Shown here: piece after piece, positions 1-9,280 of the stretch | How positions within the stretch are numbered: position 1 is the stretch's first letter | Layout of the letters: every line of letters starts with the position of its first letter | NCBI RefSeq assembly: GCF_000420825.1 | Contig: NZ_ATVR01000016.1 | Span: 1-64,000, forward strand | DNA length: 64,000 nucleotides | Origin: Butyrivibrio sp. AE2015 | Lineage (GTDB): Bacteria > Bacillota > Clostridia > Lachnospirales > Lachnospiraceae | Reading direction: 5' to 3' | Program-made: the position numbers and the translations under genes | Notes under the pieces: model-generated | Told to the model about the DNA's origin: nothing | Database searches by the model: none | The model's input: the letters and a program-made list of their open reading frames with translations, nothing else

Positions 1-30
1 ACATGTTGTTAGTGATTTTGACTCAGATAC

Positions 31-162
31 CATGTCTTTGCTTAGTAATTCGACATGCTGTGTCAGATTTTTCTCATAATTTCATGCCTTGAATAGAATC
101 GTTTGGCATGAAATCTAGAATTTATTCTATTATTCATGTCTTGTACATCTTTTTCGACATGA
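31..162. repeat. Three stacked inverted repeats in leader DNA
   Basis: Three dyads lie in AT-rich DNA. CATGTC at 31-36 pairs with GACATG at 52-57. ATTTCATGCC at 79-88 pairs with GGCATGAAAT at 105-114 (10 bp perfect). TCATGTC at 134-140 pairs with GACATGA at 156-162. The first and third share the CATGTC/GACATG core and have the same 15-nt spacer. They could be RNA hairpins or a multi-site operator. No reading frame covers them. Confidence 0.6.
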
Positions 163-239
163 CGCGAGCATCTTTTTTCTGTACACATGCTTTCTTTTTA
201 TAAAACAATCATTGATGTTTAGATGAAAAGGATGATTTG

Positions 240-360
240 GGCATATAGCGCTAAAAAACTTCCGGCCACCTCTACTGTTCCTATCATCCTCACCGTCGGC
301 TCGCAGGACAAGGAGTTTTCCTCAGGTTCAGTCAATTGTGGCCTACGTAGCCGCAATCTA
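240..360. ncRNA. Candidate structured RNA, GC-rich island
   Basis: This 120-bp block is clearly richer in G and C than the DNA on either side and carries no credible reading frame. It holds an 8-bp hairpin (ATTGTGGC 335-342 with GCCGCAAT 350-357, one G-U pair). An alternative long-range helix (GGCCAC 264-269 with GTGGCC 338-343) would exclude that hairpin. A GC island in AT-rich non-coding DNA is typical of a structured RNA gene or riboswitch. I could not match it to tmRNA, RNase P or a known aptamer by eye, and the strand is not settled. Confidence 0.35.
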
Positions 361-417
361 AAATTTTTAGAGAGTTAAAGAAGTCACTTACGCATATACA
401 AAGAAAGAATATTCTAC

Positions 418-455
418 AGCGATTATTAATTATCGCTCGTTTATATTTTTATTTT
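418..455 (+). terminator. Weak hairpin followed by T-rich tract
   Basis: AGCGAT at 418-423 pairs with ATCGCT at 432-437, followed by a T-rich stretch to about 455. If the GC-rich block at 240-360 is transcribed on the plus strand, this would be its end. The stem is short, so the call is weak. About 100 bp of further AT-rich DNA separates it from the next gene, with a possible promoter TTAGAC (479-484), 16-bp spacer, TATAGT (501-506). Confidence 0.3.
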
Positions 456-556
456 GGCGTAGCATTTTTATAAAAAAGTTAGACTTATAGCGTTAATTAT
501 TATAGTGAAACGTACGATAAACAGATAAGTAATAGTCTTTTTATTAAGGGTGATTA

Positions 557-3500
557 ATGTTCATGACTATTAAATCAGTACTTAATAAAAGAATAGTTGC
601 AATATCTATGTCATTTGTGTTGGCAGCATCTGTCATCAATTTGACATCTTTTGCCAAGCCCGAAAAAGATGATGCTAAGGTCATCAGCAGTTTTTTAGAA
701 CTTCCTGAGGGTATCGTTACCCAGCGTCTGTCTGTGGGGGATCCTTTTGAAAAGATAATATTCCCGGATAATCTAATAGCATATGTGGTAAGTGAATGTG
801 GAGAAGCTTCGTCACTTTTATCTTCCGATGAGTCTGCAGTTTCACTTAGCGCTTCAAGTGGAGATTCAGCGGATGCTGCAGCAAGCAGTAGCAGTTCGCT
901 GGATGAGGCCGATGCTGCTGCAAGCGCATCAACTGAAGAAGAGCCTTCCGATGCAGCAACAGCAGGAAGTATGGTCGATGGCAAAACTGATAGCAGTGAA
1001 AGTGGATCTTCCCAAAATGAAAATGCCACTGAATCAGATACATCAGCTAAAGACAATACTATAGACGGATCAGGTAGTGAGGAAGAAAAGGAAAGCGAAA
1101 CCGGAACAGGTAATGCGGGAAATAACAGCGATGGAAATGAAGAAGCAGAGGCTGCCAGTGAAGGGGCAAAAGAAACAGAGCCTGGCACAACGTCAGAAGA
1201 TACTCCTGGTGGTAATCATGATGGTGAAGACACAAATTCTGGAAATGATCAGGATGAAGAAGATAGTACCGCAGGCAGTGACCAGGTGGATGCAAATACT
1301 GACTCCGGAAACGGAGATGAGGAAGACGATGGTAATTCCGGAAATGGTGCTGAAAATTCCGATAACGATCAGGATGACAGCTCAAATAGTGATGGAAACG
1401 ATAATTCAGGCGATGCTTCAGGTGACAGTGCAAAATTGACGTTCTGGGAGAGACTTTTTGGCAGAATGACAGTTTATGCTGCAGAAGAAGATGATGATGA
1501 TAAGACATCATCTTACATGGCACCCGGAGATTACAACGAAGACGATACTGAAGACGATATTGATAAAGAGGATGATGAGAGAACTCTTGAAGAAATCTCG
1601 ATTTCAGGAATAGAGTGGAAGCTTGATGACGCCAAGAGTACTTCTGATGAATTTAGCACGAAGGAACCAGGGGCAGTATTTGTATACTTCCCTGTTATTT
1701 CTGATGAATACAGGATTGAGAGTGATTTTCCAACTATAACTGTGTATGTGGATGAGAAAAAAGAAGATGAAGAAGCAGTTTCTTTTGAACAGACCAGTAT
1801 TATAAATGGCGTTTCAATAACTGTGAAGGCAGCCGAAGGAGTATTTCCGAAAGGTGCCCGCCTTATAGTAAATGCTGTTTCCAAGAATGAAGAAGAGCAG
1901 ATTTCAGATGCTGTTGAAAAGGGAAGAAGCAGTGAAGTAAAGGTTGCTGTTTCCTATGCCTTTGACATAAAAGTTGTTGATGAGGACGGCGTTGAAATAC
2001 AGCCGGATACATCAAAGGGAGAAGTCAAGGTTAGTTTTGCCATTGAGGAAGTGACAAATCAAAATCTTGATGCAGAAGTTTACCATGTATCAGAAGAGAG
2101 CGGAGATCTTAATGCATCACAGCTTAATGCAGAGACTATAGGAAATGAAGTTACTGTAGAAACTGACGGTTTTTCTTTTTACACTGTAGAGTTCACCTAT
2201 GGAAAGATTGAATATTCAATTGAAGGCGGTGGAAGAGTATTCCTTTCCGAAATCCTTGAAGCTGTGGGACTTAAAGGAACTGCTACGGATGCAAGATCAA
2301 GCAATGAGGACCTGGTAAGTGTAAAAAGAACTGACGAAGGTGAGATATATCTTGTTTCAGAGGCAGAGTTCCATACAGATGAAAAACTAGAGGTTGACAT
2401 TGATGGTATTACCTATGAGATCCTTATGACTGATGCAATCATAACTGCGGTCGGGGGAACTTTAGAATATGATAATAACTATAATAAATCAGCCAGTGAT
2501 CTGGTAAAAGAGATTCTTGGCGGCGGAATAGCTGCGACTAACGAGTCAAGAACGGGAACAGTATATACGTTTTCGAATGGACTTGCAGATGTAGGGATAG
2601 ATGCAGGAATTATTCTTGATACAAGCGGGTATGTTGGTGGTGGAAATGATCCACAGCTTGATTCAATTAAGGACTCTGCTTATAGATATGGCGGACATAC
2701 GTCCACCTTGGAGTTTTCACTGGTTGCAAATGGGCCTCTTTTGACATTTAATTATGCTTTCGCTTCAGGAGAGTTTAATCAGCAACCAATATATAATGAT
2801 ATATTTGGTCTCTTTGTAAGTGTAAATGGCGGAGCATATGAAAATATTGCACTCATAACAAGAACAGATGGAAACCAGGTTCCTGTCACTATCAATAGCT
2901 TAAGAGCAGGTATTGACGGTAACGAGATGAATGGCGGACAAAATACTTCTTTAGGAGGACTTCACAGTCTTTTTACAGAAAAGCAAATTCATATTAATGG
3001 CGGTAATATTAACGGAGTCTCTAATGTTTTTACAGCTCAGAAACAGGTTAATGTTGGAGATACAGTAAAAATCAAGCTTGCAATCTGTGATATAACAGAT
3101 ACTTCTGTTAATTCGTATATTTTTATCGAGGCAGGATCTCTTTCTTTCCATGCCCCTGAGTCGGAAATTGGATATATAGATGAAGAACTTAATAACCTTG
3201 ATCCATCGTCACTTTTTGAAATAACAACTGATGATGGAACAGTTCTTAGTATTACTTCATCAGGAAGCGGAACAATACCACTTATAGGTACTGATGACAA
3301 CGGAACACCTTATAACATTATTGATACTGCTGTAGCTATAGTAAAAAAAGGTACCGGTGGATACGGAGATTCACCTCCACAGCTGCTGGCTATTCCTCCA
3401 AGGCCAATAGCTGAAGATATAGATCCAACTGGTGGAGGAATATCTGCTGATCCTGAGACGGTTTCTGTCATTGTTCCGTCTCCTAATCCTGCAAAGCCTC

Positions 3501-5680
3501 CACAGAAATATCGGCTTTATGATAAAGATGGCAATGAGATCCCGGGAAGAGACTGGGTTGATGCGCCAACGGATGGGACTCCTTTGACCTTTAGAGGGCT
3601 TGATGAAGACACTGATTATATTATAAAGACCTGGATTCCGGCTACAGACAGTAATTTTAAATCCGAAATTTCTGAAGGCACGACTGTGCATACAAGGCTT
3701 AATCCTGTGGATCTGCTGAGGATCACTGTCACTGAACCTGATAAAAAGACGATAGTCGCAGATGGTGAGTATCATTCATTTGTTTGCACTTCTGACCCGG
3801 CTGATGCAATCCTCAGATATTCAATTGGTGATGATAAGCATTACGGGTACTCTACGCCTATTTTTAAGGACGTTGGTCAGTATACAGTTTACTATCAGGC
3901 TGCAAAGGTTGGTTATGTGACTGAGTATGGAAGCATGATAATCACTATATTGCCTCCGGAAAAAGAAACTATTGTAGATCTGGAAAATGACGATGTGGAG
4001 AGTTCCATAACATCTGTCACAGCGAGTAAGCTTACTGACTACACGGATGAGCAGTCAGGAGATAAGGTCAGAGTAAGACTTCTTGTAACCCCTAAGAAAC
4101 CTGAAGATATTGATAGTGGCATTGTAAATAGCGTCACTTCCAAGATAGAAAGCCTTTATGACAGCTCAAATCTTGATAATGTGAAAAAAGAGTTTTTGGA
4201 TATTGGAGTTACAAGGCGAATCAATGATGAAGATCCTGAGAATATCCATGACCTTGACAGGACAATAGAGATTGAAGTTGGCTTTGATATGACTGATAAA
4301 GAGGACTTTAAACTTGTCAGAGAACACGATGGAGAAGTCCTTGCCTTTGCTTCACTTTCAGACAGGCCAACAGATGACTATGTTGATGGCACTGTATATT
4401 TTGGTGAAGATGTGATCTGCATCTATTCAAGGTACTTTTCTACATATGTTCTTTCATATGTAGTTCCTGTGGAAGTAGTTCCGGAGCCGGAACCAGAGCC
4501 TGAACCAGAACCACAGCCTGAGCCAACGCCAACTCCTACACCGGAGCCACAGCCAGAGCCTAAGCCAGAGCCGAAGCCAGAGCCTAAACCGGAACCAAAG
4601 CCTGCACCAGTGCCAACTCCGGAGCCTACACCTGATCCGGAAGTAAAACATGAGGAAGTGGTTTATACTCCGGCCCCAGTGGAAGTGCCAGCGCCTCCTG
4701 TGATCATAACTCCGGGAAGAGCCCCTAAGACCAGTGGATTCTATGTTGGAAAGTTTACCGGTGTGTGGATTCTTATCCTTGAGGCAATTATTACAGTTTT
4801 ACTGGCAGGTATATATATTTACATAGGTGAAAAGAAAAAGGATAAGCTGTGGTACAAGGATGGATGGAAGTCCATATGCCGCGTAGGACTTTTGATAATG
4901 GCTGTTTCTTTTATCCTTATATACAGGCTTAACCAGGACTATATAAAGTCTAAGGCTATGTACGATGAAGTAAAGAATGAATATGTCACTACTTCATCAG
5001 GAAACGCCGGTAAGATGACAGTTACAAGCGCGGCTGTAAGTAAGACTGTAGCAGAGTCTTTTGGTTATGCGGATGAGCATGTGCTTGTGACGAGTGCGCC
5101 AAATGACTGGTGGAATCTTGCTCAGGTCAACGTAAAAGAAATGAGCAAAGACTATGTGGATGTCGTTGGATGGATAATGTTTGAAAACGAGGATATAAGC
5201 TATCCTATAGTTTATAGCGGCGATAATACGACTTATCTTGAGACTGCATACAATGGAGAGTGGGCCAATGCCGGAGCGATATTTGTAGATGGTCTTTCAA
5301 CACCTGATTTTAACGATCCTAATACTCTGATCTATGGCCATAATATGGGTAATCTTACCATGTTTGGTAAACTAAAATTCTATGAGAATGACAAAGAGTA
5401 TTATGATGAGCACAAATTCTTCCAGATATTTACGAAGGATAAGGTTTACCGCTACCAGATATTTGCCTGCAAACTGATCTCTGACGATCACGAGATCTAT
5501 TATGCATATGGACAGGATCCAAGGCATTACTGGAGTGCACTCAGTGATATCATCAAGAATGCAGACGTTGAATCAAGTGTTGCACCTCAGAGCCTTGACC
5601 ATATAGTTACGCTCTCTACCTGTACTTACGATGACTCTATGAGACTGGTAATATGTGCGGCAAGAGTTGATGAGCACTAA
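557..5680 (+). CDS. Giant secreted surface protein ending in a class B sortase domain
   Basis: 1707 residues. Order seen: signal peptide (about 1-33); acidic Ser/Asp/Asn/Gly-rich low-complexity stretch (about 85-330); beta-rich segments; a region resembling choice-of-anchor L domains (about 640-870); a fibronectin-like stretch; a Pro-Glu-Pro linker (about 1308-1370); APKTSG (1389-1394) resembling a class B sorting motif; membrane segments at about 1402-1424 and 1441-1458; then a class B sortase domain (about 1525-1707). The sortase triad is intact: H1595 in YGHNM, C1689 in TLSTC, R1696. Sortases transfer proteins to peptidoglycan or pilin; most are short separate enzymes. Here enzyme and a candidate sorting motif share one chain, so self-anchoring or presentation of the surface domain is an inference. 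RBS AAGGG lies at 546-550. The stop overlaps the rsgI stop by 4 bp. Confidence 0.85.
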   Translation: MFMTIKSVLNKRIVAISMSFVLAASVINLTSFAKPEKDDAKVISSFLELPEGIVTQRLSVGDPFEKIIFPDNLIAYVVSECGEASSLLSSDESAVSLSASSGDSADAAASSSSSLDEADAAASASTEEEPSDAATAGSMVDGKTDSSESGSSQNENATESDTSAKDNTIDGSGSEEEKESETGTGNAGNNSDGNEEAEAASEGAKETEPGTTSEDTPGGNHDGEDTNSGNDQDEEDSTAGSDQVDANTDSGNGDEEDDGNSGNGAENSDNDQDDSSNSDGNDNSGDASGDSAKLTFWERLFGRMTVYAAEEDDDDKTSSYMAPGDYNEDDTEDDIDKEDDERTLEEISISGIEWKLDDAKSTSDEFSTKEPGAVFVYFPVISDEYRIESDFPTITVYVDEKKEDEEAVSFEQTSIINGVSITVKAAEGVFPKGARLIVNAVSKNEEEQISDAVEKGRSSEVKVAVSYAFDIKVVDEDGVEIQPDTSKGEVKVSFAIEEVTNQNLDAEVYHVSEESGDLNASQLNAETIGNEVTVETDGFSFYTVEFTYGKIEYSIEGGGRVFLSEILEAVGLKGTATDARSSNEDLVSVKRTDEGEIYLVSEAEFHTDEKLEVDIDGITYEILMTDAIITAVGGTLEYDNNYNKSASDLVKEILGGGIAATNESRTGTVYTFSNGLADVGIDAGIILDTSGYVGGGNDPQLDSIKDSAYRYGGHTSTLEFSLVANGPLLTFNYAFASGEFNQQPIYNDIFGLFVSVNGGAYENIALITRTDGNQVPVTINSLRAGIDGNEMNGGQNTSLGGLHSLFTEKQIHINGGNINGVSNVFTAQKQVNVGDTVKIKLAICDITDTSVNSYIFIEAGSLSFHAPESEIGYIDEELNNLDPSSLFEITTDDGTVLSITSSGSGTIPLIGTDDNGTPYNIIDTAVAIVKKGTGGYGDSPPQLLAIPPRPIAEDIDPTGGGISADPETVSVIVPSPNPAKPPQKYRLYDKDGNEIPGRDWVDAPTDGTPLTFRGLDEDTDYIIKTWIPATDSNFKSEISEGTTVHTRLNPVDLLRITVTEPDKKTIVADGEYHSFVCTSDPADAILRYSIGDDKHYGYSTPIFKDVGQYTVYYQAAKVGYVTEYGSMIITILPPEKETIVDLENDDVESSITSVTASKLTDYTDEQSGDKVRVRLLVTPKKPEDIDSGIVNSVTSKIESLYDSSNLDNVKKEFLDIGVTRRINDEDPENIHDLDRTIEIEVGFDMTDKEDFKLVREHDGEVLAFASLSDRPTDDYVDGTVYFGEDVICIYSRYFSTYVLSYVVPVEVVPEPEPEPEPEPQPEPTPTPTPEPQPEPKPEPKPEPKPEPKPAPVPTPEPTPDPEVKHEEVVYTPAPVEVPAPPVIITPGRAPKTSGFYVGKFTGVWILILEAIITVLLAGIYIYIGEKKKDKLWYKDGWKSICRVGLLIMAVSFILIYRLNQDYIKSKAMYDEVKNEYVTTSSGNAGKMTVTSAAVSKTVAESFGYADEHVLVTSAPNDWWNLAQVNVKEMSKDYVDVVGWIMFENEDISYPIVYSGDNTTYLETAYNGEWANAGAIFVDGLSTPDFNDPNTLIYGHNMGNLTMFGKLKFYENDKEYYDEHKFFQIFTKDKVYRYQIFACKLISDDHEIYYAYGQDPRHYWSALSDIIKNADVESSVAPQSLDHIVTLSTCTYDDSMRLVICAARVDEH

Positions 5681-6819
5681 TTTGTTGGAGGCGGAGCATC
5701 TTGCGGAGCCGACGGCATTTCTGAAATGCCTTTAGAACCGGTATCTTGTGGTACCGGTTCTTTTATTGCATTATTATTGGTTTCAGCTGGGGCACCTTCT
5801 GTAGTTGGCCTGTTATCTGCAGGAGGAGCATTTTCTGAAGCAACGCTATTTTCTTTGGAAGCTTCATTTAACTGAGATGCATTTTTACTATCAGGTGCTA
5901 TTTGCAAATCAGGATTGTTGTTGTCTTCGGATGGGATGTCGGGATTTTGCAGGCTCTCGGGATCATCAATTGGGATTTGCTTATCAGTTGTGTTTTCCTC
6001 CGGAATCTCGCCTGGAATTTCAGAAGGACCATTTCCGTTACCTTCAGCACCAGAGTACTCTGAGAGTATCTCTTTTACGGGGAGTGACTTATAAACATCT
6101 TTAAGTGTTGATAAGTCCTGGCTGTTATCACCGGTAAAAGAATCAGCTTCATTTAGAGGAGTGTTATCAGCTATCTGCTTCATGGCTTCGAGTCTGCCTG
6201 TACTCATACCGGAGTTAATGGCTTCCTGCCTTGAAGCTATATCAGATTCAAGGAGGCAAAGACTGATATTGCTATCATCAAAAGCTTCGGATATATCACC
6301 AGAAAGATCACTGTAAGAGCGTTCACTTCCGGGGACGACATCAATTAGTATTGAGGCATCGTCACCGAGGAGATAATTGTTTTTCTGCAAAACAGCAACT
6401 GTTTCTGATAGTGCATCGGAAAGACTTTTGTTTTTCAGACTATCACTAAGGGCATCAACAACCTCGGCAGCATCGTCATTGAGGGCGGTTACGTTTATTA
6501 CCCTGTTCAGTCTGTTTAAGGTGTATTCTATGGATGGATTTACATCGACTGTAACATAGGAATAAGCAAGAGCTGTCTCGTACATATAGGAGAGGCCTGC
6601 AGCAATGATGATAAGGGCAGCAGCCGCATATGGCAGAAATAAGCTGTACATGCTTTGATGCCTGTTTTTTTTGCCTCTTATATGACAGGTTGTTGGCGAG
6701 TCTGCAATGACTGATATTTCCTGACCGACGTCAAAGTTACCGGCTATTTTTCTAAAGCATCCGTCATCGCAAAGAACGGCACATATTCTTTTCTTTTTTT
6801 CCATTACAATTGCGTGCAT
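5677..6819 (-). CDS. rsgI: RsgI-type membrane anti-sigma factor
   Basis: 380 residues. The N-terminal ~55 residues match the cytoplasmic RsgI_N sigma-binding domain, followed by one membrane segment (about 60-82) and the conserved post-membrane region [17 protein letters not shown]. The N94-P95 bond there is at the place reported for RsgI autoproteolysis in related clostridia. The outer part from about 220 is a disordered tail rich in Pro, Asn, Glu and Ser; no carbohydrate-binding module is visible, unlike cellulosomal RsgI proteins. RBS AAAGGGA precedes ATG at 6819. It starts 11 bp after the sigI stop, so the pair is co-transcribed. The family holds SigI inactive until an outside signal releases it. 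Confidence 0.85.
   Translation of the reverse strand: MHAIVMEKKKRICAVLCDDGCFRKIAGNFDVGQEISVIADSPTTCHIRGKKNRHQSMYSLFLPYAAAALIIIAAGLSYMYETALAYSYVTVDVNPSIEYTLNRLNRVINVTALNDDAAEVVDALSDSLKNKSLSDALSETVAVLQKNNYLLGDDASILIDVVPGSERSYSDLSGDISEAFDDSNISLCLLESDIASRQEAINSGMSTGRLEAMKQIADNTPLNEADSFTGDNSQDLSTLKDVYKSLPVKEILSEYSGAEGNGNGPSEIPGEIPEENTTDKQIPIDDPESLQNPDIPSEDNNNPDLQIAPDSKNASQLNEASKENSVASENAPPADNRPTTEGAPAETNNNAIKEPVPQDTGSKGISEMPSAPQDAPPPTN
5735..5765 (+). terminator. Terminator lying inside rsgI coding DNA
   Basis: GAACCGGTA (5735-5743) pairs perfectly with TACCGGTTC (5752-5760), followed by TTTTATT. It would end transcripts of the plus-strand sortase-surface gene, but it lies antisense within the 3' coding part of rsgI because the two genes converge without a gap. 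Confidence 0.65.
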
Positions 6820-6830
6820 GATCTGTCCCT

Positions 6831-7583
6831 TTACAAATTTGATGGAGAGTTAGTTATAAACCACATATATTCTGAAAGCTGTGGATAATCACCATTTATT
6901 ATCAGTGTTGCAGTGATTATGTAGCGTCTGTATCTATCCAGCATTTTTCTTGATATCCGGCTTTTTTCCTCGAGTTCTTTCATTGGAAGAGTTTTTGAAC
7001 GTTTCATTTTCTGCAACAGTTCTTCTGAAGTTAACATCACCTTTACAGCCTTAGCGCATGCTCTCTTAGTCTTTTCCGTGCAGGGGGAGCATTTTGTCAG
7101 ATCCATAAAGCTAAAACCATAGTCAGTAAGCTTGCTGCTGATCTCTGCTATCTCATCCTTTACAGTTACCTGATGGTCTATGGAATTTTGCTTTGCGTAA
7201 GAAATATCCGCCGATTTTTCCTTAAGTTCAAATGAAATAGGAGACTCCTTGTCCTCATCTATTTCTCCTTCAAAAAGGTAGGGTTCTACGCTAAGCTCGC
7301 ATTCATGGTGCTTTGCCTTTCTCATATGATCAAGAATCCTTCTCTTTATGACCAGATTTGCAAAACTTGAGAAAGCTCCTTTGGAAATATCGTAAGAATC
7401 GATAGCTTCAAGGAAAGCGCTAAGTGCAATGGAGTACTCATCATCACTTTCTGTTATGAATCTTCCCGCACATTTATATGCACAGTATTTTATGTATCCT
7501 GTGTTTTTTTCAATAAAAGAATTCAGCTGAGACGGAGAATTTTTTACCTCTATGACTTCTTCGCTAAATGCATTCTTTTCCAT
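6831..7583 (-). CDS. sigI: SigI-family RNA polymerase sigma factor
   Basis: 250 residues from ATG at 7583, which has RBS GGGAG 6 nt upstream. A longer TTG start at 7628 is possible but lacks such a site. The sigma-70 region 2-like stretch runs from the N-terminus (YIKYCAYKCAGRF, EYSIALSAFLEAIDSYD, FSSFANLVIKRRILDHMRK), and the C-terminal helix-turn-helix-like part contains RISRKMLDRYRRYI. Both are typical of SigI rather than ECF sigma factors. SigI proteins direct heat or extracellular-polysaccharide responses in Bacillus and Clostridium. Its immediate partner is rsgI. A SigI-like promoter lies just upstream, suggesting autoregulation. Confidence 0.85.
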   Translation of the reverse strand: MEKNAFSEEVIEVKNSPSQLNSFIEKNTGYIKYCAYKCAGRFITESDDEYSIALSAFLEAIDSYDISKGAFSSFANLVIKRRILDHMRKAKHHECELSVEPYLFEGEIDEDKESPISFELKEKSADISYAKQNSIDHQVTVKDEIAEISSKLTDYGFSFMDLTKCSPCTEKTKRACAKAVKVMLTSEELLQKMKRSKTLPMKELEEKSRISRKMLDRYRRYIITATLIINGDYPQLSEYMWFITNSPSNL

Positions 7584-7609
7584 AATTAACTCCCGAGTAT
7601 ATTGAATTA

Positions 7610-7638
7610 TTCGAATATGGATGGACAAAGAATGGGGT
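7610..7638 (-). promoter_or_regulatory. SigI-like promoter ahead of sigI
   Basis: Read on the minus strand: ACCCCA (7638-7633), a 19-nt spacer, then CGAA (7613-7610). SigI promoters are described with a C-rich -35 (ACCCCC) and CGAA at -10. It lies 27 bp upstream of the chosen sigI start and would make sigI autoregulated. Confidence 0.5.
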
Positions 7639-7676
7639 AGCCCGCCAAAAAAGATTTTTTGAATTTTTTTAATGTG

Positions 7677-7705
7677 ACCCCACTATATTTGTTTGCTTGC
7701 AAGAA
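7677..7705 (+). promoter_or_regulatory. Divergent SigI-like promoter candidate
   Basis: ACCCCA (7677-7682), 19-nt spacer, AGAA (7702-7705). It mirrors the sigI-facing element with identical spacing but one mismatch in the -10 (AGAA for CGAA). It would drive the small secreted protein at 7751. Confidence 0.35.
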
Positions 7706-7750
7706 ATATTACTGTGAGGAACTAAAAATAAATTAAAAATGGAGGAATCT

Positions 7751-8506
7751 ATGATGAAAAGAATAATAGGAACAATGACAGCAATAGCTTCGGCGATTAT
7801 AATGCTTGCGACCGTGCAGGTTACAGCCATGGCAGCACCTCAGGCAAAAGATGCGCAGCCACCTGCTCAGGGAGCGGCACCTGCCCAGGGCGAAGCGCCA
7901 AAGGGCGGACAGGCGCCAAAGGATGGTGAGCAGCCACCGGAAATGCCTGATGCATCAGGAACTGCAAGCACCGGTGAAGCCCCTGAAAAACCAGAGGGTG
8001 AGGCACCAAAAGAGGGTGAAGCTCCTAAAGAAGAGCCTAAGGATGGCGAAAAGCCTTTAGCAGACGCAGATATGACAACTTTGCTTGAAAATCTTCTTGA
8101 GTCGATCGAAGCTCTGGATGATGAAGATGTAAAAGAAAACATTACAGAATTATATGATGCATTTGTAGATGCTCTTGATGCAGAGCAGGCAGCAATAGAT
8201 GCAGAATCTGATGAAGATACATTAGCTGAAGTTAAGCAGGCTGTTGAAGATGCGAGAGCAGCGCTGCAGAGCGCTTTGGAAGAAGCTGGAATCGATTTTG
8301 ACCTAGAGCCAAAGACAGGTGATGAAGCGTCAAAGGCTATAGAGGATGGTGAAGAGTTATCAGAAGAAATTGCACCGAAGGATGCAGAGCCTGCCGTAAA
8401 TGAAGATGGAAGTGCTGATGAATCTGTTGAGAAGACAAGCCCTATCAAGAAGATTGGAAACGCAATAAAGAGCTTTTTTAACAAATTATTCAAGAAGAGC
8501 GAATAA
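7751..8506 (+). CDS. Small secreted acidic protein with basic C-terminal helix
   Basis: 251 residues from ATG at 7751; RBS GGAGG at 7741-7745 decides this start over the in-frame ATG at 7739. Signal peptide to about residue 28 (MAA-PQ). Then a low-complexity stretch of Pro, Ala, Gly, Gln and Glu (about 30-95) with repeated GEAP/KEGEAP units, a predicted helical acidic segment (about 100-225), and a basic amphipathic end, IKKIGNAIKSFFNKLFKK. I recognise no family. Placed divergently from sigI behind a matching promoter-like element, it may be a SigI target; that is inference. No sorting motif is visible, so it is probably released. Confidence 0.7.
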   Translation: MMKRIIGTMTAIASAIIMLATVQVTAMAAPQAKDAQPPAQGAAPAQGEAPKGGQAPKDGEQPPEMPDASGTASTGEAPEKPEGEAPKEGEAPKEEPKDGEKPLADADMTTLLENLLESIEALDDEDVKENITELYDAFVDALDAEQAAIDAESDEDTLAEVKQAVEDARAALQSALEEAGIDFDLEPKTGDEASKAIEDGEELSEEIAPKDAEPAVNEDGSADESVEKTSPIKKIGNAIKSFFNKLFKKSE

Positions 8507-8535
8507 TTAAGAGTTTATTAAATTGTGCGAAAGAC

Positions 8536-8609
8536 TTTCAAAAAACAGTATTTAGCCGTATAATATAGTGTGGTTGTGTATAGTTTTTTAGCTGTGCAGA
8601 CCACACTAT
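8536..8609 (+). promoter_or_regulatory. clpP promoter with overlapping 10-bp dyad
   Basis: TTTCAA (8536-8541), 17-bp spacer, TATAAT (8559-8564). A perfect inverted repeat starts right after the -10: ATAGTGTGGT (8565-8574) with ACCACACTAT (8600-8609). The left arm covers the expected transcription start. The dyad is either a 5' UTR hairpin or a protein-binding site. It matches neither the CtsR direct repeat nor CIRCE, the usual clp heat-shock operators. Confidence 0.5.
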
Positions 8610-8663
8610 TTAGGTTTAGTGGTAAATAATGCTTTTTGATAAGGCAAGGTTGGAGGACAGATA

Positions 8664-9266
8664 ATGAGTTTAATACCTTATGTCATTGAACAAACAAGCC
8701 GTGGAGAGAGATCTTACGATATTTACTCCAGACTTTTAAAAGAAAGAATCGTATTCCTTGGTGAGGAAGTTAATGCTACATCAGCAAGTATTGTGGTTGC
8801 GCAGCTTCTTTTCCTTGAGGCAGAGGATCCTAACAAGGATATCCACATGTACATTAACAGTCCTGGAGGAGAGATCACTTCCGGAATGGCTATCTACGAT
8901 ACAATGCACTACATCAAGTGTGATGTAAGCACAATCTGTATCGGTATGGCTGCCAGCATGGGTGCGTTCCTTCTTGCAGGTGGTGCAAAGGGTAAGAGAA
9001 TGGCACTTCCTAATGCTGAAGTAATGATCCATCAGCCACTTGGCGGAACACAGGGCCAGGCAACAGAAATCGAGATCGCTGCAAAGCACATCCTCAGAAC
9101 AAAAGAGAAGATGAACAGAATGCTTGCAGAAAATACAGGAAAGACATATGAGCAGGTTTGCGCAGATACAGAGCGTGACAACTGGCTTTCAGCTCAGGAA
9201 GCTCTTGACTACGGTCTTATCGATTCAATCATTGAGAATCGTCCTGTAGAAAAGGAATCTAAGTAA
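8664..9266 (+). CDS. clpP: ATP-dependent Clp protease proteolytic subunit
   Basis: 200 residues, the usual ClpP length. The serine-protease triad is S98 (GMAASMG), H123 (MIHQP) and D172 (ERDNW). ClpP forms a tetradecameric chamber that degrades proteins unfolded by ClpX or ClpC-type ATPases in the cytoplasm. RBS TTGGAGG lies upstream. clpX follows after 14 bp, so the two are one transcription unit, a common arrangement. Confidence 0.97.
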   Translation: MSLIPYVIEQTSRGERSYDIYSRLLKERIVFLGEEVNATSASIVVAQLLFLEAEDPNKDIHMYINSPGGEITSGMAIYDTMHYIKCDVSTICIGMAASMGAFLLAGGAKGKRMALPNAEVMIHQPLGGTQGQATEIEIAAKHILRTKEKMNRMLAENTGKTYEQVCADTERDNWLSAQEALDYGLIDSIIENRPVEKESK

Positions 9267-9280
9267 TCAAAGGAGATGTT

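Noticed and set aside
544-1523. Long open frames opposite the Ser/Asp-rich stalk
   Set aside because: They are antisense shadows of low-complexity codons, lack ribosome binding sites and have meaningless Ser/Leu-rich products.
4480-4660. Repetitive DNA resembling a short tandem repeat or CRISPR-like array
   Set aside because: It is the codon pattern of the Pro-Glu/Pro-Lys linker of the surface protein, with no spacers or conserved palindromic unit.
7584-7628. Longer N-terminus for sigI from a TTG codon
   Set aside because: No SD before the TTG; ATG at 7583 has GGGAG at good spacing, and the TTG would overlap the promoter-like element.
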